Part shown: positions 25,065 to 33,713 of the stretch, piece after piece
Numbering within the stretch: the first letter of the stretch is position 1
Layout of the letters: the number at the start of each line of letters is the position of its first letter
Assembly (NCBI GenBank): GCA_041663285.1
Contig: JBAZSP010000002.1
Span: 1 to 59,152, forward strand
Source: UBA1435 sp041663285
Lineage (GTDB): Bacteria; Patescibacteriota; Microgenomatia; UBA12405
Reading direction: 5' to 3'
DNA length: 59,152 bases
Notes under the pieces: model-generated
What the model was told of the DNA's origin: nothing
The model's database searches: none
What the model saw: the letters and a program-made list of their open reading frames with translations, nothing else
Made by a program: the position numbers and the translations under genes

Positions 25065-26711
25065 TTTACTTTTTTTCGCCGCGTCCAAAAATCCCATAAA
25101 AATCGGATGCGGACTCAACGGTCGGCTTTTGTATTCCGGGTGGAATTGCACTCCTACAAAAAACGGGTGCTTATCATGTCCCAGCTCCACTGCTTCTACC
25201 AGTTGCCCATCGGGGCTGGTGCCGCTAATAACTAGCCCTGCCTTTTGAAAACCTTCGCGGTAGTCGTTATTAAACTCATACCGGTGCCGGTGCCTCTCAT
25301 TTATTACCCCCGAAATCAATACATTCTCACCACTTCCGTGTTTCAAATAACATTTCTCCAAAATTGTCCCGGTAGTTACTTTACACGGCCAGGCTCCCAG
25401 CCGAATTGTCCCACCGTATTGATGTTCTTCTAGGTATTTCTGCTGATCAGGCATAATATGGATTACCGGATATTTTGTCTTTTGATCCGCCTCCTCTGAA
25501 TTTGCTCCTGCCATTTTACCCACATTCCTGGCAAATTCTATCACTGCCATTTGCATTCCAAAACACAAGCCCAAGTAAGGAATCTTGTGAGTCCGGGCAT
25601 ATTTTATTGCTTCTATCTTTCCCTCTACTCCTCTTGATCCCCATCCCTGGGGCACAATAATCCCATCTGCTCCCTCCAGCACTTTAGCCCCCTCTTGCTC
25701 CAGTTGTTCGCAGCAGATAAACTCCAGTTTGGGCGTAACCCCGACTTTGGCTCCGGCATGTTTGATTGCCTCAATCACGCACAAGTAAGCATCCGACAAA
25801 GTATAATTTCCGGTAGTAAAATACTTACCCACTATCGCGATTTTTACTTCCTTCTTCGGCCTTACTAACCTCGCATAAAATTCTTGCCATTCCTTCATGT
25901 CCTTGCCTCTAGCTTTTAAACCTAATTTTTTCAATACCTTATCGGCGAACTTTTGCTCCTCCAAAATCATCGGCAATTCATAGATTGATTTAACATCCGG
26001 ATTGGCAATAATATCCTCATCGTTCATATTGCAAAAAAGCGCCAGTCTCTCGCGCCTCCTCTGATCTATCAAAATTTCGCTTCTGGCTACCAAAAAATCG
26101 GGCTGAATGCCCATTGAATTCAAAAGCCGAACCGATTGCTGGGCCGGTTTACTTTTTAGTTCTCCGATATTTTTTATCACCGGTAAATAGCTGACATGTA
26201 CCTGAACCACATCTTTCGGCTGCTTAAATTTCAATATTCGACTGGCCTCAAAAAAAAGCGAGTTTTGGTACTCCCCCACTGTCCCCCCCAGTTCCACAAT
26301 CACAATTTCGGCCTTGTTTACCACTCCGGCTCTTTTAATCCGGTCGATAATCTCATCAGTCACATGAGGAATTGCTTCCACATCCTCTCCTTCATAACCA
26401 AAAGCCCTCTCCCGATTTATCACCGCCATATACACCTGCCCGGTGGTCATATAATTTTCCCGTCTTAATGACTTTCCCAAAAATCTTTCGTAATTCCCAA
26501 TGTCCTGATCAGTTTCAATCCCGTCATCAGTTACAAACACTTCACCATGCTCTGCCGGCCGGATCGTCCCGGCATCAACATTCAGATACATATCGATTTT
26601 AACGTTAGTTACCTTAAAACCCTTAGCCTGCAATGTTAATCCCAAAGCCGCGCTGGTCACTCCCTTGCCCAATCCCGACACCACCCCCCCCGACACAAAT
26701 ATAAATTTCAT
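25062..26711 (-). CDS. pyrG: CTP synthase
   Basis: Makes CTP from UTP, ATP and glutamine. The synthetase domain begins with F-V-S-G-G-V-V-S-G-L-G-K-G (residues 4-16), and the glutamine amidotransferase domain carries L-G-L-C-F-G-M-Q (about residues 379-386) with the nucleophilic Cys and the V-Q-F-H-P-E motif near 520 with the catalytic His and Glu. Full length at 549 residues. It converges on rplL. Confidence 0.98.
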   Translation of the reverse strand: MKFIFVSGGVVSGLGKGVTSAALGLTLQAKGFKVTNVKIDMYLNVDAGTIRPAEHGEVFVTDDGIETDQDIGNYERFLGKSLRRENYMTTGQVYMAVINRERAFGYEGEDVEAIPHVTDEIIDRIKRAGVVNKAEIVIVELGGTVGEYQNSLFFEASRILKFKQPKDVVQVHVSYLPVIKNIGELKSKPAQQSVRLLNSMGIQPDFLVARSEILIDQRRRERLALFCNMNDEDIIANPDVKSIYELPMILEEQKFADKVLKKLGLKARGKDMKEWQEFYARLVRPKKEVKIAIVGKYFTTGNYTLSDAYLCVIEAIKHAGAKVGVTPKLEFICCEQLEQEGAKVLEGADGIIVPQGWGSRGVEGKIEAIKYARTHKIPYLGLCFGMQMAVIEFARNVGKMAGANSEEADQKTKYPVIHIMPDQQKYLEEHQYGGTIRLGAWPCKVTTGTILEKCYLKHGSGENVLISGVINERHRHRYEFNNDYREGFQKAGLVISGTSPDGQLVEAVELGHDKHPFFVGVQFHPEYKSRPLSPHPIFMGFLDAAKKSK

Positions 26712-26757
26712 TCTTCAATTCTACTCCCCGTCCCGATTTCTTCAATTCCTCAGTTTG

Positions 26758-27345
26758 TTATTTCTTGATCCCCCTGGCTCTATCGGATAACATTATCCCT
26801 ATCCCTCTATCCGATCCTTCCTCATCCACACTTACCGCTAAACCAAAACCTGTTTTATCATAAGAAGTTATTACCACACCGCCATGAAGCGGGCTTACAT
26901 TAGGACTATCCAACCTAATTAATGTCATTGCAGCACCCTTTCTGCCAATAGAAAAAGAAAAGGTTTCCCGCAAGAGTGCCCTTGCACCTATCCCCATACA
27001 ACCGTCACCACCATTATTCCTCCAGGCAAACACTACTCCGCTGTCAGTCCACACAGCATCTACCCTCTCTTCAGGGCCATTCCCCCCAACCATTAAATGG
27101 ATAACTTTGTCGGCTCCCACATGAATCACCGCCGTGTCTTTATCTCCCGATTCAGCATGTCCAACTCCTCCGATATTTGTAACAGAACCTTGCTTGGTCC
27201 CCCTAATTCTTTCGGCTCTCCCAACAATATAGTCTTTACTCATCCCCCCATATGCCAAAACATCTGTTACTGTCTCGCCTGGCTTCAATACCTCCCTTGG
27301 TACCAGCACCCCCGATTTCCCTACCTCACGAATATCTAGCACCAT
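26758..27345 (-). CDS. Hypothetical protein, Gly/Val-rich, 195 residues
   Basis: Not recognised. Predicted to be mostly beta strand, soluble, with no membrane segment, signal peptide or conserved cysteine cluster. It is one of a set of small orphan genes spread through 26-36 kb between housekeeping genes. It is separated from pyrG by 46 bp and from the ManC-like gene by 41 bp. Confidence 0.6.
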   Translation of the reverse strand: MVLDIREVGKSGVLVPREVLKPGETVTDVLAYGGMSKDYIVGRAERIRGTKQGSVTNIGGVGHAESGDKDTAVIHVGADKVIHLMVGGNGPEERVDAVWTDSGVVFAWRNNGGDGCMGIGARALLRETFSFSIGRKGAAMTLIRLDSPNVSPLHGGVVITSYDKTGFGLAVSVDEEGSDRGIGIMLSDRARGIKK

Positions 27346-27386
27346 AATCTATGGTACCTATGTTTTTTAAAATAATCAAATTAATA

Positions 27387-28439
27387 CTATAGCAACTCCC
27401 CCCTTCCCTCCTCCTTCAATTTATCCACCACCGCTCCCACCTTGCCGCTTTGGGATTTATCGACTATCAACAGCGCATCCCCGGTATCAATCACTACCAG
27501 ATTATTCACCCCGATTAACGCTACATATTTACCTTTTGGCCTGCGTATAAAGTTATCATTCGCTTCTATCTCACTCCTGTCCTCATCTTTGATATTTGAC
27601 CTTTGATCTTTAAGATAATGTGCTACCGATTCCCAAGTTCCAAAATCAATCCACCTAAAAGGCAGCTCAACAACCAAACCCTCAGTAAACATATGTTGTG
27701 TTACATCTTCAATCGGCCCTTTGGGCATCTTGGCATATTCCTTCTTTAATTCAGCTCCGTGAATAAAGTTATCAAGCGGTTCCCACCATTCCATCCTTAG
27801 CCTTTTTACCATCTCCAAAAATAACCTTGGAGTCCAGCCATAATGGTTAGCATGAGTTAGCGCCTGTCCGTCCTTTATCAGCTCTTCCACCGCCTCCTTG
27901 GTGCTCCGCCATAAGAATTTGTCGATCTTAAAAACTCCAATCTCACCTTCATTTCGCACCTTGTCACCCTTAATCAAATAATCAATCCCCATAATTGCAA
28001 ATTCCGGCCGGTTACCCCCGGTTATCATTTTGCCCTCCCGCCGAATCAGTCCGTCGCACACCTCAAGCATTTCCAAGAATTTATCCCCCGGCTCTCTCAA
28101 AACATCAGCCTGTACTAGCATAAATGGCTCATCTTCAAACCCGCGTTTAAATAAACTCGCCGCCGCCAAGCAGGTTGCCGGCCCATGGTTTCTTAATTCT
28201 GGCTCGATAATTATGTTATCGTCAACTACTTCTGGCACCTGTTCCTTGGCAATTTTTGCCTGCACCTCATTTGTTTGTAAAAAAATATCGCTAGGCTGAA
28301 ATTTTTGCCTGAGTAGGTCCCAATTAATTTGAAATAATGATCTCCCATCAAAAAAGGGCAAAAAATGCTTCGGCGATTTTGCCCGGCTCTCCGGCCACAT
28401 CTTTGAACCAATTCCTCCACAAATGATTACTGGTTTCAT
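27387..28439 (-). CDS. Mannose-1-phosphate guanylyltransferase-like nucleotidyltransferase
   Basis: Makes GDP-mannose or a related nucleotide sugar. The N-terminus has the family pattern: I-I-C-G-G-I-G-S-K-M-W-P-x-S-R-x-x-x-P-K (residues 5-24), slightly changed from the usual G-G-x-G-x-R-L-x-P. An E-P-x-x-R-N-x-x-P-A block (about 78-87) and a Q-A-D motif near 109 follow, and a W-I-D-F-G-T-W segment lies near 263. Length 350, so no fused isomerase. A short insert L-K-D-Q-R-S-N-I-K-D (about residues 275-284) is encoded by one of the TTTGATATTTGA-type repeats. Confidence 0.85.
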   Translation of the reverse strand: MKPVIICGGIGSKMWPESRAKSPKHFLPFFDGRSLFQINWDLLRQKFQPSDIFLQTNEVQAKIAKEQVPEVVDDNIIIEPELRNHGPATCLAAASLFKRGFEDEPFMLVQADVLREPGDKFLEMLEVCDGLIRREGKMITGGNRPEFAIMGIDYLIKGDKVRNEGEIGVFKIDKFLWRSTKEAVEELIKDGQALTHANHYGWTPRLFLEMVKRLRMEWWEPLDNFIHGAELKKEYAKMPKGPIEDVTQHMFTEGLVVELPFRWIDFGTWESVAHYLKDQRSNIKDEDRSEIEANDNFIRRPKGKYVALIGVNNLVVIDTGDALLIVDKSQSGKVGAVVDKLKEEGRGELL

Positions 28440-28494
28440 AAATCCCCCTTGTTAGTATTATTAAAAATTAAAAATTTCGATTTAATCAAATTAT

Positions 28495-29337
28495 TTATCT
28501 CCTTCGCACCACCGCACCAAGAGGTACGGTCACTCCATTGATATTAACCATATCTCCACCTTTTCCATCGTCCCACTTTACCTGCCTTCTGGTATTTTCA
28601 TCCGGTTCTGGCACAACTCCTCTCACAATCTGATCAGTATCAGGCAAAGCTCCTACCAGCCTTGCCTCGAGCGTTCTTATAAATCCCTCTTTTCCCTTAA
28701 ATGCATCCCATTGTAAACTGCAAACTATGCCAAATGAGCCTGCATTTCTTAATATCTCACGTTGCTCCGATACATCCATTGGGCTGCCTCCTTCGTTAGT
28801 AAATAAAGTGTTTACTATCTGACCCCTATCTACTTGCCCCCTTAAATAATCATGCAATCTTGCAACCAAAAGAACGTTTCCATGCACGGTTGTTTCATTT
28901 CCCATCCAAGCCGCAATTCGCGTTATTCCGCTTTGGTTAATTCTGGTTAATACTGCCATTTGCGCATCACCAATTTTTGCTCTCATTTCACGAATCCCCT
29001 CCTCGCCTGTTATCTCACTTGTATTAAGCTGCAACATCAACCGGTCATCACCCTCTCTAGAATCCCACACCAATAGTAACGTTCCGGCTTGCTCACCTTG
29101 ACCCTCATAGACTTGGGCCTCTCCCGTGTCCCTAAACCGTCTGGCTTGTTCCAAAATCGTTAAACCCGGTGTTAATGGCTGTTTTCCAATCTTGGGAATT
29201 AGCCACTCCGCTAATTGTCCAGTGCCTCTATCCATTCCTAATGCATTCTTGCCGGCTAACAAGATATTACTAGCCCTGCTTGGCTCCATTCTTTGCCACT
29301 CACCAGGTGTTAATCGAGCTTCATTTTCAGCAACCAT
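28495..29337 (-). CDS. Hypothetical protein, 280 residues
   Basis: Not recognised. A soluble, Glu/Arg-rich protein with no Cys-based motif or membrane helix. Residues about 75-140 are predicted beta-rich and followed by helices. It lies between the ManC-like gene and the 2-hydroxyacid dehydrogenase, same strand, with gaps of 55 and 45 bp, so an operon is possible but unproven. Confidence 0.6.
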   Translation of the reverse strand: MVAENEARLTPGEWQRMEPSRASNILLAGKNALGMDRGTGQLAEWLIPKIGKQPLTPGLTILEQARRFRDTGEAQVYEGQGEQAGTLLLVWDSREGDDRLMLQLNTSEITGEEGIREMRAKIGDAQMAVLTRINQSGITRIAAWMGNETTVHGNVLLVARLHDYLRGQVDRGQIVNTLFTNEGGSPMDVSEQREILRNAGSFGIVCSLQWDAFKGKEGFIRTLEARLVGALPDTDQIVRGVVPEPDENTRRQVKWDDGKGGDMVNINGVTVPLGAVVRRR

Positions 29338-29382
29338 CTTAAACAGTCAACTACTAACTAATAGCATTTTACCTTAATCTTT

Positions 29383-30399
29383 CTACTTATTCATCAGCCC
29401 TTCTTTCATCCACTCTCCAATATTCCCCACCGTTGTTTTTACAATCCTCTCAATCGCCTCTTTGGTGTTAAAGGCATTATGGGGCGTAAAGACTACATCG
29501 TCCCTGTCCCGCAGTAAATGAAAACTCAAAATTTCTTTTAAATTATCCTTGGTCGCCCTGTCTGTCGTCACCGACGAAATATTTTCCACATTCGTCTCCT
29601 CCTCGGTTACATCTAGCCCCGCCCCAGCCAAAATTTTATGATTCAACGCCCACACTATTGCTTCTACTTCCACCACCGGCCCTCGTGAAGTATTTATCAA
29701 AAAACTTCCCGGCTTCATTAACTTAATATTAGTTTTGTTAATCAGGTGAAAAGTCTTCGGTACAAACGGCACATGGATTGTCACTATGTCTGCCGTTTTT
29801 AAGCATTCTTCTAAACTGGCATATTTAAAGCCTAGTCTTTTTGCCAATTTAGGATCCTGCACCCGCTCCACCCCCACTACCTTCATCCCAAAGCCCCTGG
29901 CGATGCGTACCACGTTTTGGCCTATCTTTCCAACTCCTATTACCCCCAAAGTTTTTCCCTTTAAATCCACTCCCGTTAATCCCTCCGGGCTAAACTCCCC
30001 CTCTTCTACGCTCTGATGGGCCACTACCACTTTCTTGGCTACTGCCAGCACCAAAGCAAAAGCATATTCCGCCACCGTCGACGATCCGTACTCCGGCACA
30101 TTAACTACTGTGATCTTTCTTTTTTTACACTCTTCACAATCCACATGGTCAATCCCCGTCGACCGGCAGGCAATCATTTTCAAATCCGGTAGCTTATCCA
30201 AAACTTTTTTATCAAGCCGTGAATAAACAAACGGGGAAATAATTTCATATTTTGCCGCAAGATCAATATTATCCTGAACCTCTCCCTCAAAAATCCCTAC
30301 CCCAAAACATGGCAATTTTACTATCTCCTTTTCAATAATTTCCTTTTGCCAAGACTTAACCCCAAAAAATGCCACCTTATATTGGCTGTTTTGATTCAT
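29383..30399 (-). CDS. D-isomer-specific 2-hydroxyacid dehydrogenase (D-lactate dehydrogenase-like)
   Basis: NAD-dependent dehydrogenase that interconverts a 2-keto acid and a D-2-hydroxy acid. It has the Rossmann motif G-V-I-G-V-G-K-I-G-Q-N (about residues 153-163) and the catalytic triad Arg (T-S-R-G-P), Glu (L-D-V-T-E-E-E) and His (T-P-H-N-A-F-N-T). The N-A-F-N-T segment after the His is typical of D-lactate dehydrogenases, so lactate fermentation is the likely role. Length 338 is normal. Confidence 0.9.
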   Translation of the reverse strand: MNQNSQYKVAFFGVKSWQKEIIEKEIVKLPCFGVGIFEGEVQDNIDLAAKYEIISPFVYSRLDKKVLDKLPDLKMIACRSTGIDHVDCEECKKRKITVVNVPEYGSSTVAEYAFALVLAVAKKVVVAHQSVEEGEFSPEGLTGVDLKGKTLGVIGVGKIGQNVVRIARGFGMKVVGVERVQDPKLAKRLGFKYASLEECLKTADIVTIHVPFVPKTFHLINKTNIKLMKPGSFLINTSRGPVVEVEAIVWALNHKILAGAGLDVTEEETNVENISSVTTDRATKDNLKEILSFHLLRDRDDVVFTPHNAFNTKEAIERIVKTTVGNIGEWMKEGLMNK

Positions 30400-30529
30400 A
30401 ACTTATTCTATACTTTCTCTTCTCTGATTTCGACACCCCTAACTTGTTCCAATTTCCTTTTGCCCTATTTTTTCCTCTAACCATTTGATATCGATTTTTG
30501 ACACATTGACATACAAATAGTCTATATGA

Positions 30530-30547
30530 TTAACTGCTAACAGTTAA
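30530..30547. promoter_or_regulatory. Perfect 7-bp inverted repeat, candidate operator of the HTH gene
   Basis: TTAACTG-CTAA-CAGTTAA lies 18 bp before the ATG of the small helix-turn-helix gene and directly abuts a TATGAT box (30525-30530). A repeated TTGACA (30498-30503 and 30506-30511) lies upstream, though neither copy gives a standard spacing (21 and 13 bp). The position suits autoregulation by a small DNA-binding protein. Confidence 0.5.
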
Positions 30548-30565
30548 ACATTACTTTGATATTAG

Positions 30566-30838
30566 ATGGATGACTCAACCAATGATCAATCTGTGCCACA
30601 AGATAAACTTGTGAAACAAAAAACCGACACTCCCAAAAAGGTAAACGGTGTTTCAATTGACAACCTTCCCGATCTTTTAACCGTCGGCGAAGTTGCTGAT
30701 CTTCTCCGGGTGTCCAAACTTACCATCAAGCGCTGGGGTAAACGGGGCAAACTCCCGGCTATCCGTATCAATGCCCGCGGCGACCGTCGTTACCGCAAAG
30801 AAGCTGTTTTGTGGGTTCTCGGTATTCAATCAGATTAA
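30566..30838 (+). CDS. MerR/excisionase-type helix-turn-helix protein
   Basis: A 90-residue protein whose C-terminal 55 residues match the excisionase/MerR-like winged helix: L-T-V-G-E-V-A-D-L-L-R-V-S-K-L-T-I-K-R-W, then G-K-L-P-A-I-R-I and R-R-Y-R-K-E. The N-terminal 35 residues are a polar tail. Such proteins serve as phage or transposon excisionases or as small transcription regulators; no integrase is nearby, so a regulator is more likely. Downstream is only a repeat element. Confidence 0.8.
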   Translation: MDDSTNDQSVPQDKLVKQKTDTPKKVNGVSIDNLPDLLTVGEVADLLRVSKLTIKRWGKRGKLPAIRINARGDRRYRKEAVLWVLGIQSD

Positions 30839-30847
30839 CCAGCATCC

Positions 30848-30890
30848 GTCATTGCGATCCCGACTCTACGTCGGGAGAAGCAATCTCAAA
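30848..30890. repeat. Short interspersed repeat of the CGTCATTGCGA...GAAGCAATCTC family
   Basis: CGTCATTGCGAT, a small palindrome TCCCGA/TCGGGA, then GAAGCAATCTC. The same building blocks form the in-frame insertion in leuS at 48920-48998. It lies downstream of the HTH gene in a 190-bp gap. Confidence 0.7.
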
Positions 30891-31029
30891 CTTTGCCATC
30901 AAGCTGTTAACTTCACAGTTGACAGCTTTTTTGGTTTTACCATTCCTCACTCAATCAAATAAAGCACCACTCAAACCCCAACAATATAGAAGCAACATTC
31001 ACAAATTATCTTGGCATCTTTGTTCACGG

Positions 31030-31236
31030 CTACCTTTTAGCTTCGCACTCCACCGCAATCCAAGTTTTTCCATCACCACCTCTCGCCAATACCACCGGAT
31101 AATATTCCCCCTTCCTTCCACAAGGGCGTCTTTTACCTACACACCGCCATTTTTCACCCTCACCCTCCACATCAACATAACTTGCAGAACCGCACCTCTG
31201 ACACACCGCCCTCAATTTTTCTTGTCCTCCACCCAT
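31030..31236 (-). CDS. Small zinc-ribbon-like protein downstream of ruvB
   Basis: Not recognised. About 68 residues with C-x-x-C near the N-terminus and two further cysteines (R-C-V and P-C-G), then a basic tail ending V-E-C-E-A-K-R. The ATG at 31236 is chosen because a TATAAT, which overlaps the ruvB stop codon (31243-31248), lies 6 bp upstream, implying a leaderless mRNA. Its end resembles that of the small Cys-rich protein at 32327-32662 (I-A-V-E-C against V-A-V-E-C), so the two may be related. Confidence 0.55.
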   Translation of the reverse strand: MGGGQEKLRAVCQRCGSASYVDVEGEGEKWRCVGKRRPCGRKGEYYPVVLARGGDGKTWIAVECEAKR

Positions 31237-31245
31237 TAATCCCAA

Positions 31246-32217
31246 TTATACCAGATCATTTTCCACCACCCTCCCCTTTGGTGTTCTCTTTACTAGTCCC
31301 CTTTTCATCAAATACGGTTCATAAACTTCGGTAATCGTCCCTACGTCTTCAGTCAAGGCCGCAGCAATATTTTCCACTCCCACCGGCCCACCGCCATATT
31401 GTTTTTTGACTACCTCCAAATACTTCCTATCAGCATCAGATAATCCCATTTCATCTACTCCCAGCATCGTCAAAGCATCTTTGGCTTCCTTCAGATTGAT
31501 CAGTCCATCGTTTTTTACCTGCGCCCAATCCCGGACTCGCCGTAACAATCTATTGGCTATTCTTGGTGTTCCCCGTGACCTTTTAGCAATCTCTACCGCA
31601 GCTTCAGACTCAATTTTTACTTTCAATACTTCTGCCGTTCTTTCTACAATTTCTTTCAGGCTATCTTCTTCATAAAAATCAATTTGCTGGACATAGCCAA
31701 ACCTATCCCTCATTGGTGCCGACAACAAACCAATTCTGGTTGTCGCCCCTACTAAAGTAAACTTTTGCAAATTCAGCCTTACCGTTTTGGCCGATGGCCC
31801 CTTCCCAAGTACTATATCCAGAGCAAAATCCTCCATTGCCCCATAAAGAGTTTCTTCTACCGGTTTCGCCAACCGGTGGATCTCATCAATAAACAGCAAA
31901 TCGCCTTTTTTAAGGCCGGTCAGTATGGCCGCCAAATCCCCTGCCCGAGTCATTGCCGGCCCGGAAGTGATTCGGATATTCGCTCCCATCTCTTTGGCCA
32001 GTAAATTAGCCAAAGTCGTCTTGCCCAGTCCCGGCGGGCCATAAAACAAAATATGATCCAATGCCTCCCCCCTGGCCTTCGCCGCCGACAAAAAAATATC
32101 CAGCTGCTCTTTAATTTTGGACTGCCCAATAAATTCGGCAAGTTTTTGTGGCCGTAGACTTTTTTCGACTATTTTTTCGTCTTTCTTCGGCTTCGGATCC
32201 AGACTCACAGAACTCAT
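31246..32217 (-). CDS. ruvB: Holliday junction branch migration helicase RuvB
   Basis: AAA+ motor that drives branch migration with RuvA. Seen: R-P-x-x-L-x-E-F-I-G-Q near the start, Walker A G-P-P-G-L-G-K-T-T (residues 60-68), Walker B L-F-I-D-E-I-H-R near 108, sensor 1 G-A-T-T-R and the C-terminal winged helix with R-T-P-K-G-R. Length 323. It is separated from ruvA-ruvC by about 1.5 kb of small orphan genes rather than being adjacent. Confidence 0.97.
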   Translation of the reverse strand: MSSVSLDPKPKKDEKIVEKSLRPQKLAEFIGQSKIKEQLDIFLSAAKARGEALDHILFYGPPGLGKTTLANLLAKEMGANIRITSGPAMTRAGDLAAILTGLKKGDLLFIDEIHRLAKPVEETLYGAMEDFALDIVLGKGPSAKTVRLNLQKFTLVGATTRIGLLSAPMRDRFGYVQQIDFYEEDSLKEIVERTAEVLKVKIESEAAVEIAKRSRGTPRIANRLLRRVRDWAQVKNDGLINLKEAKDALTMLGVDEMGLSDADRKYLEVVKKQYGGGPVGVENIAAALTEDVGTITEVYEPYLMKRGLVKRTPKGRVVENDLV

Positions 32218-32326
32218 ATTCCTATTCTACACTACCGGGATCTCGGCACTACCCGTGCTCTGGTTAACCCTTTTGTTTGCGAATCTTCTGCAGGATCAAA
32301 AATAGTCACCGAATGAGCTATAATTC

Positions 32327-32662
32327 CTAATCTCCTCTTCCTCCATGTATTCCGCCTTTTTCAACCGGGCTCTCTCCTAACGGCCAGGTAGCTCTACAGA
32401 CCAGTTCACAAGGGCTTTTAAAATTCGGATGACACTCAACCGCTACTCGCCTATCTTGCCCCTCTCCAACAAGATTTATCACCTTTAAGTCATCTCTTCT
32501 AGATCGACAACCAGCGCAACAATTCTTTTTAAGTTCCTCGACTACCATCGCCGGTGATTTTGGGTATCTGCCACTTCCATAATGTACTAGTACATTTACT
32601 ACTGTTGTTCCATCGACCTTAACAAGCATGCTCCCCCCCAAAGCGAACTCCCTTTTTGCCAT
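32327..32662 (-). CDS. Small Cys-rich hypothetical protein
   Basis: Not recognised. About 111 residues with a C-C-A-G-C cluster near residue 55 and three later cysteines, so zinc binding is possible. The ATG at 32662 is preferred over a codon at 32749 because a TATTAT box lies 6 bp before it, a leaderless arrangement shared with its neighbours; the longer frame would also overlap the next gene. Confidence 0.5.
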   Translation of the reverse strand: MAKREFALGGSMLVKVDGTTVVNVLVHYGSGRYPKSPAMVVEELKKNCCAGCRSRRDDLKVINLVGEGQDRRVAVECHPNFKSPCELVCRATWPLGESPVEKGGIHGGRGD

Positions 32663-32745
32663 AAACCTATAATAACATATCAAAATTGGATAATCACCAA
32701 AATTTGCGCTTCCCTGTTTTTGCCAGCATACCACTCGATATCTTC

Positions 32746-33105
32746 TCACCTCAGTCTAAAAAGTTTCCCATCTATTTGTCCATCTCGTCTTGCAAAAACT
32801 ATATCACCATCCCGTAGATCCGCCCTACTGTCTGTTTTCAAGTATATTAATACCCCCGAAGCACCAGGCCTACTTCCACCTTCTTCCATTACTCCAAAAG
32901 TATCTTCAACTTGCCAATTCCCTGCACCTGGGTTTTTAGACTGTCTTATCACAAAAGGGCGCCTCCCCTCCGCTAAATTATCTTCCGTCATTTTTCTTAC
33001 TCTTGCTGCGATATCAAGATCTATCCCCTTACTGTCACTTTCTCTAACCCTTGAATCAACAAATTCGACTACCGCGGCTACAATCTCACCTCTTTCCTTC
33101 CCCAT
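32746..33105 (-). CDS. Hypothetical protein, 119 residues
   Basis: Not recognised. A soluble protein: helical first half, beta-rich second half. TATAAT (minus strand, 33120-33115) ends 9 bp before the ATG, so the mRNA has almost no leader. No conserved cysteine or membrane segment. Part of the set of small genes between ruvB and ruvA. Confidence 0.55.
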   Translation of the reverse strand: MGKERGEIVAAVVEFVDSRVRESDSKGIDLDIAARVRKMTEDNLAEGRRPFVIRQSKNPGAGNWQVEDTFGVMEEGGSRPGASGVLIYLKTDSRADLRDGDIVFARRDGQIDGKLFRLR

Positions 33106-33235
33106 ATTATTTTGATTATATCGCTAATTAGCCCACCCTCTCCAGCCTTAAATACCTTTCATTAGCCAATCCGGTCACCTTAAAAACACTTTTTGCCATA
33201 ACCATATAACAACATGCTTGGCGATAACTTTATTA

Positions 33236-33643
33236 TCACTTACCTGCCCTTCTTCCTCGCTCAAATGGTCTAACCATTGGTACCCAGCCTAAAAAATCTG
33301 CCCTTAAAAAACCAAACCTTCTAACAATATCCCAGCCCCCACAAACCGCCTCGGACAAATCTCTAACTGGTGGTCTAGAGGATTCTTTCCCGCTCTTTAG
33401 AGTTGAACTATCTACCACCATCCCAATAAAACGTTCTTCAGTAAAACAACCTTGAACATTCCCTCTCTTCAAAGCCCCACACCCTGGTCTTGTACATAAA
33501 ACAACATCCTCTGAAGCTAGCCCACCTCCACCCTGTTTTATCTCTCTATCATGCAAAACCCTAAGTTGAACCAATCTCGCAGCCCTTTTACAATACCCTG
33601 TTTGCAGTTCTCCCCCTTTTAAATCTGTATATCTTTCACTCAT
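33236..33643 (-). CDS. Hypothetical Cys-containing protein, 135 residues
   Basis: Not recognised. Contains V-L-C-T-R-P-G-C-G near residue 50 and other scattered cysteines, and a basic C-terminus. A TACAAT box lies 7 bp before the ATG, again a leaderless promoter pattern. It sits alone between ruvA and the 119-residue gene. Confidence 0.5.
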   Translation of the reverse strand: MSERYTDLKGGELQTGYCKRAARLVQLRVLHDREIKQGGGGLASEDVVLCTRPGCGALKRGNVQGCFTEERFIGMVVDSSTLKSGKESSRPPVRDLSEAVCGGWDIVRRFGFLRADFLGWVPMVRPFERGRRAGK

Positions 33644-33713
33644 GTCCTATATTGTAAATCAACCTTATCAAACCATCAACAATCTGTTCAAAAAAAATTA
33701 CCCCTTTCGCCAC

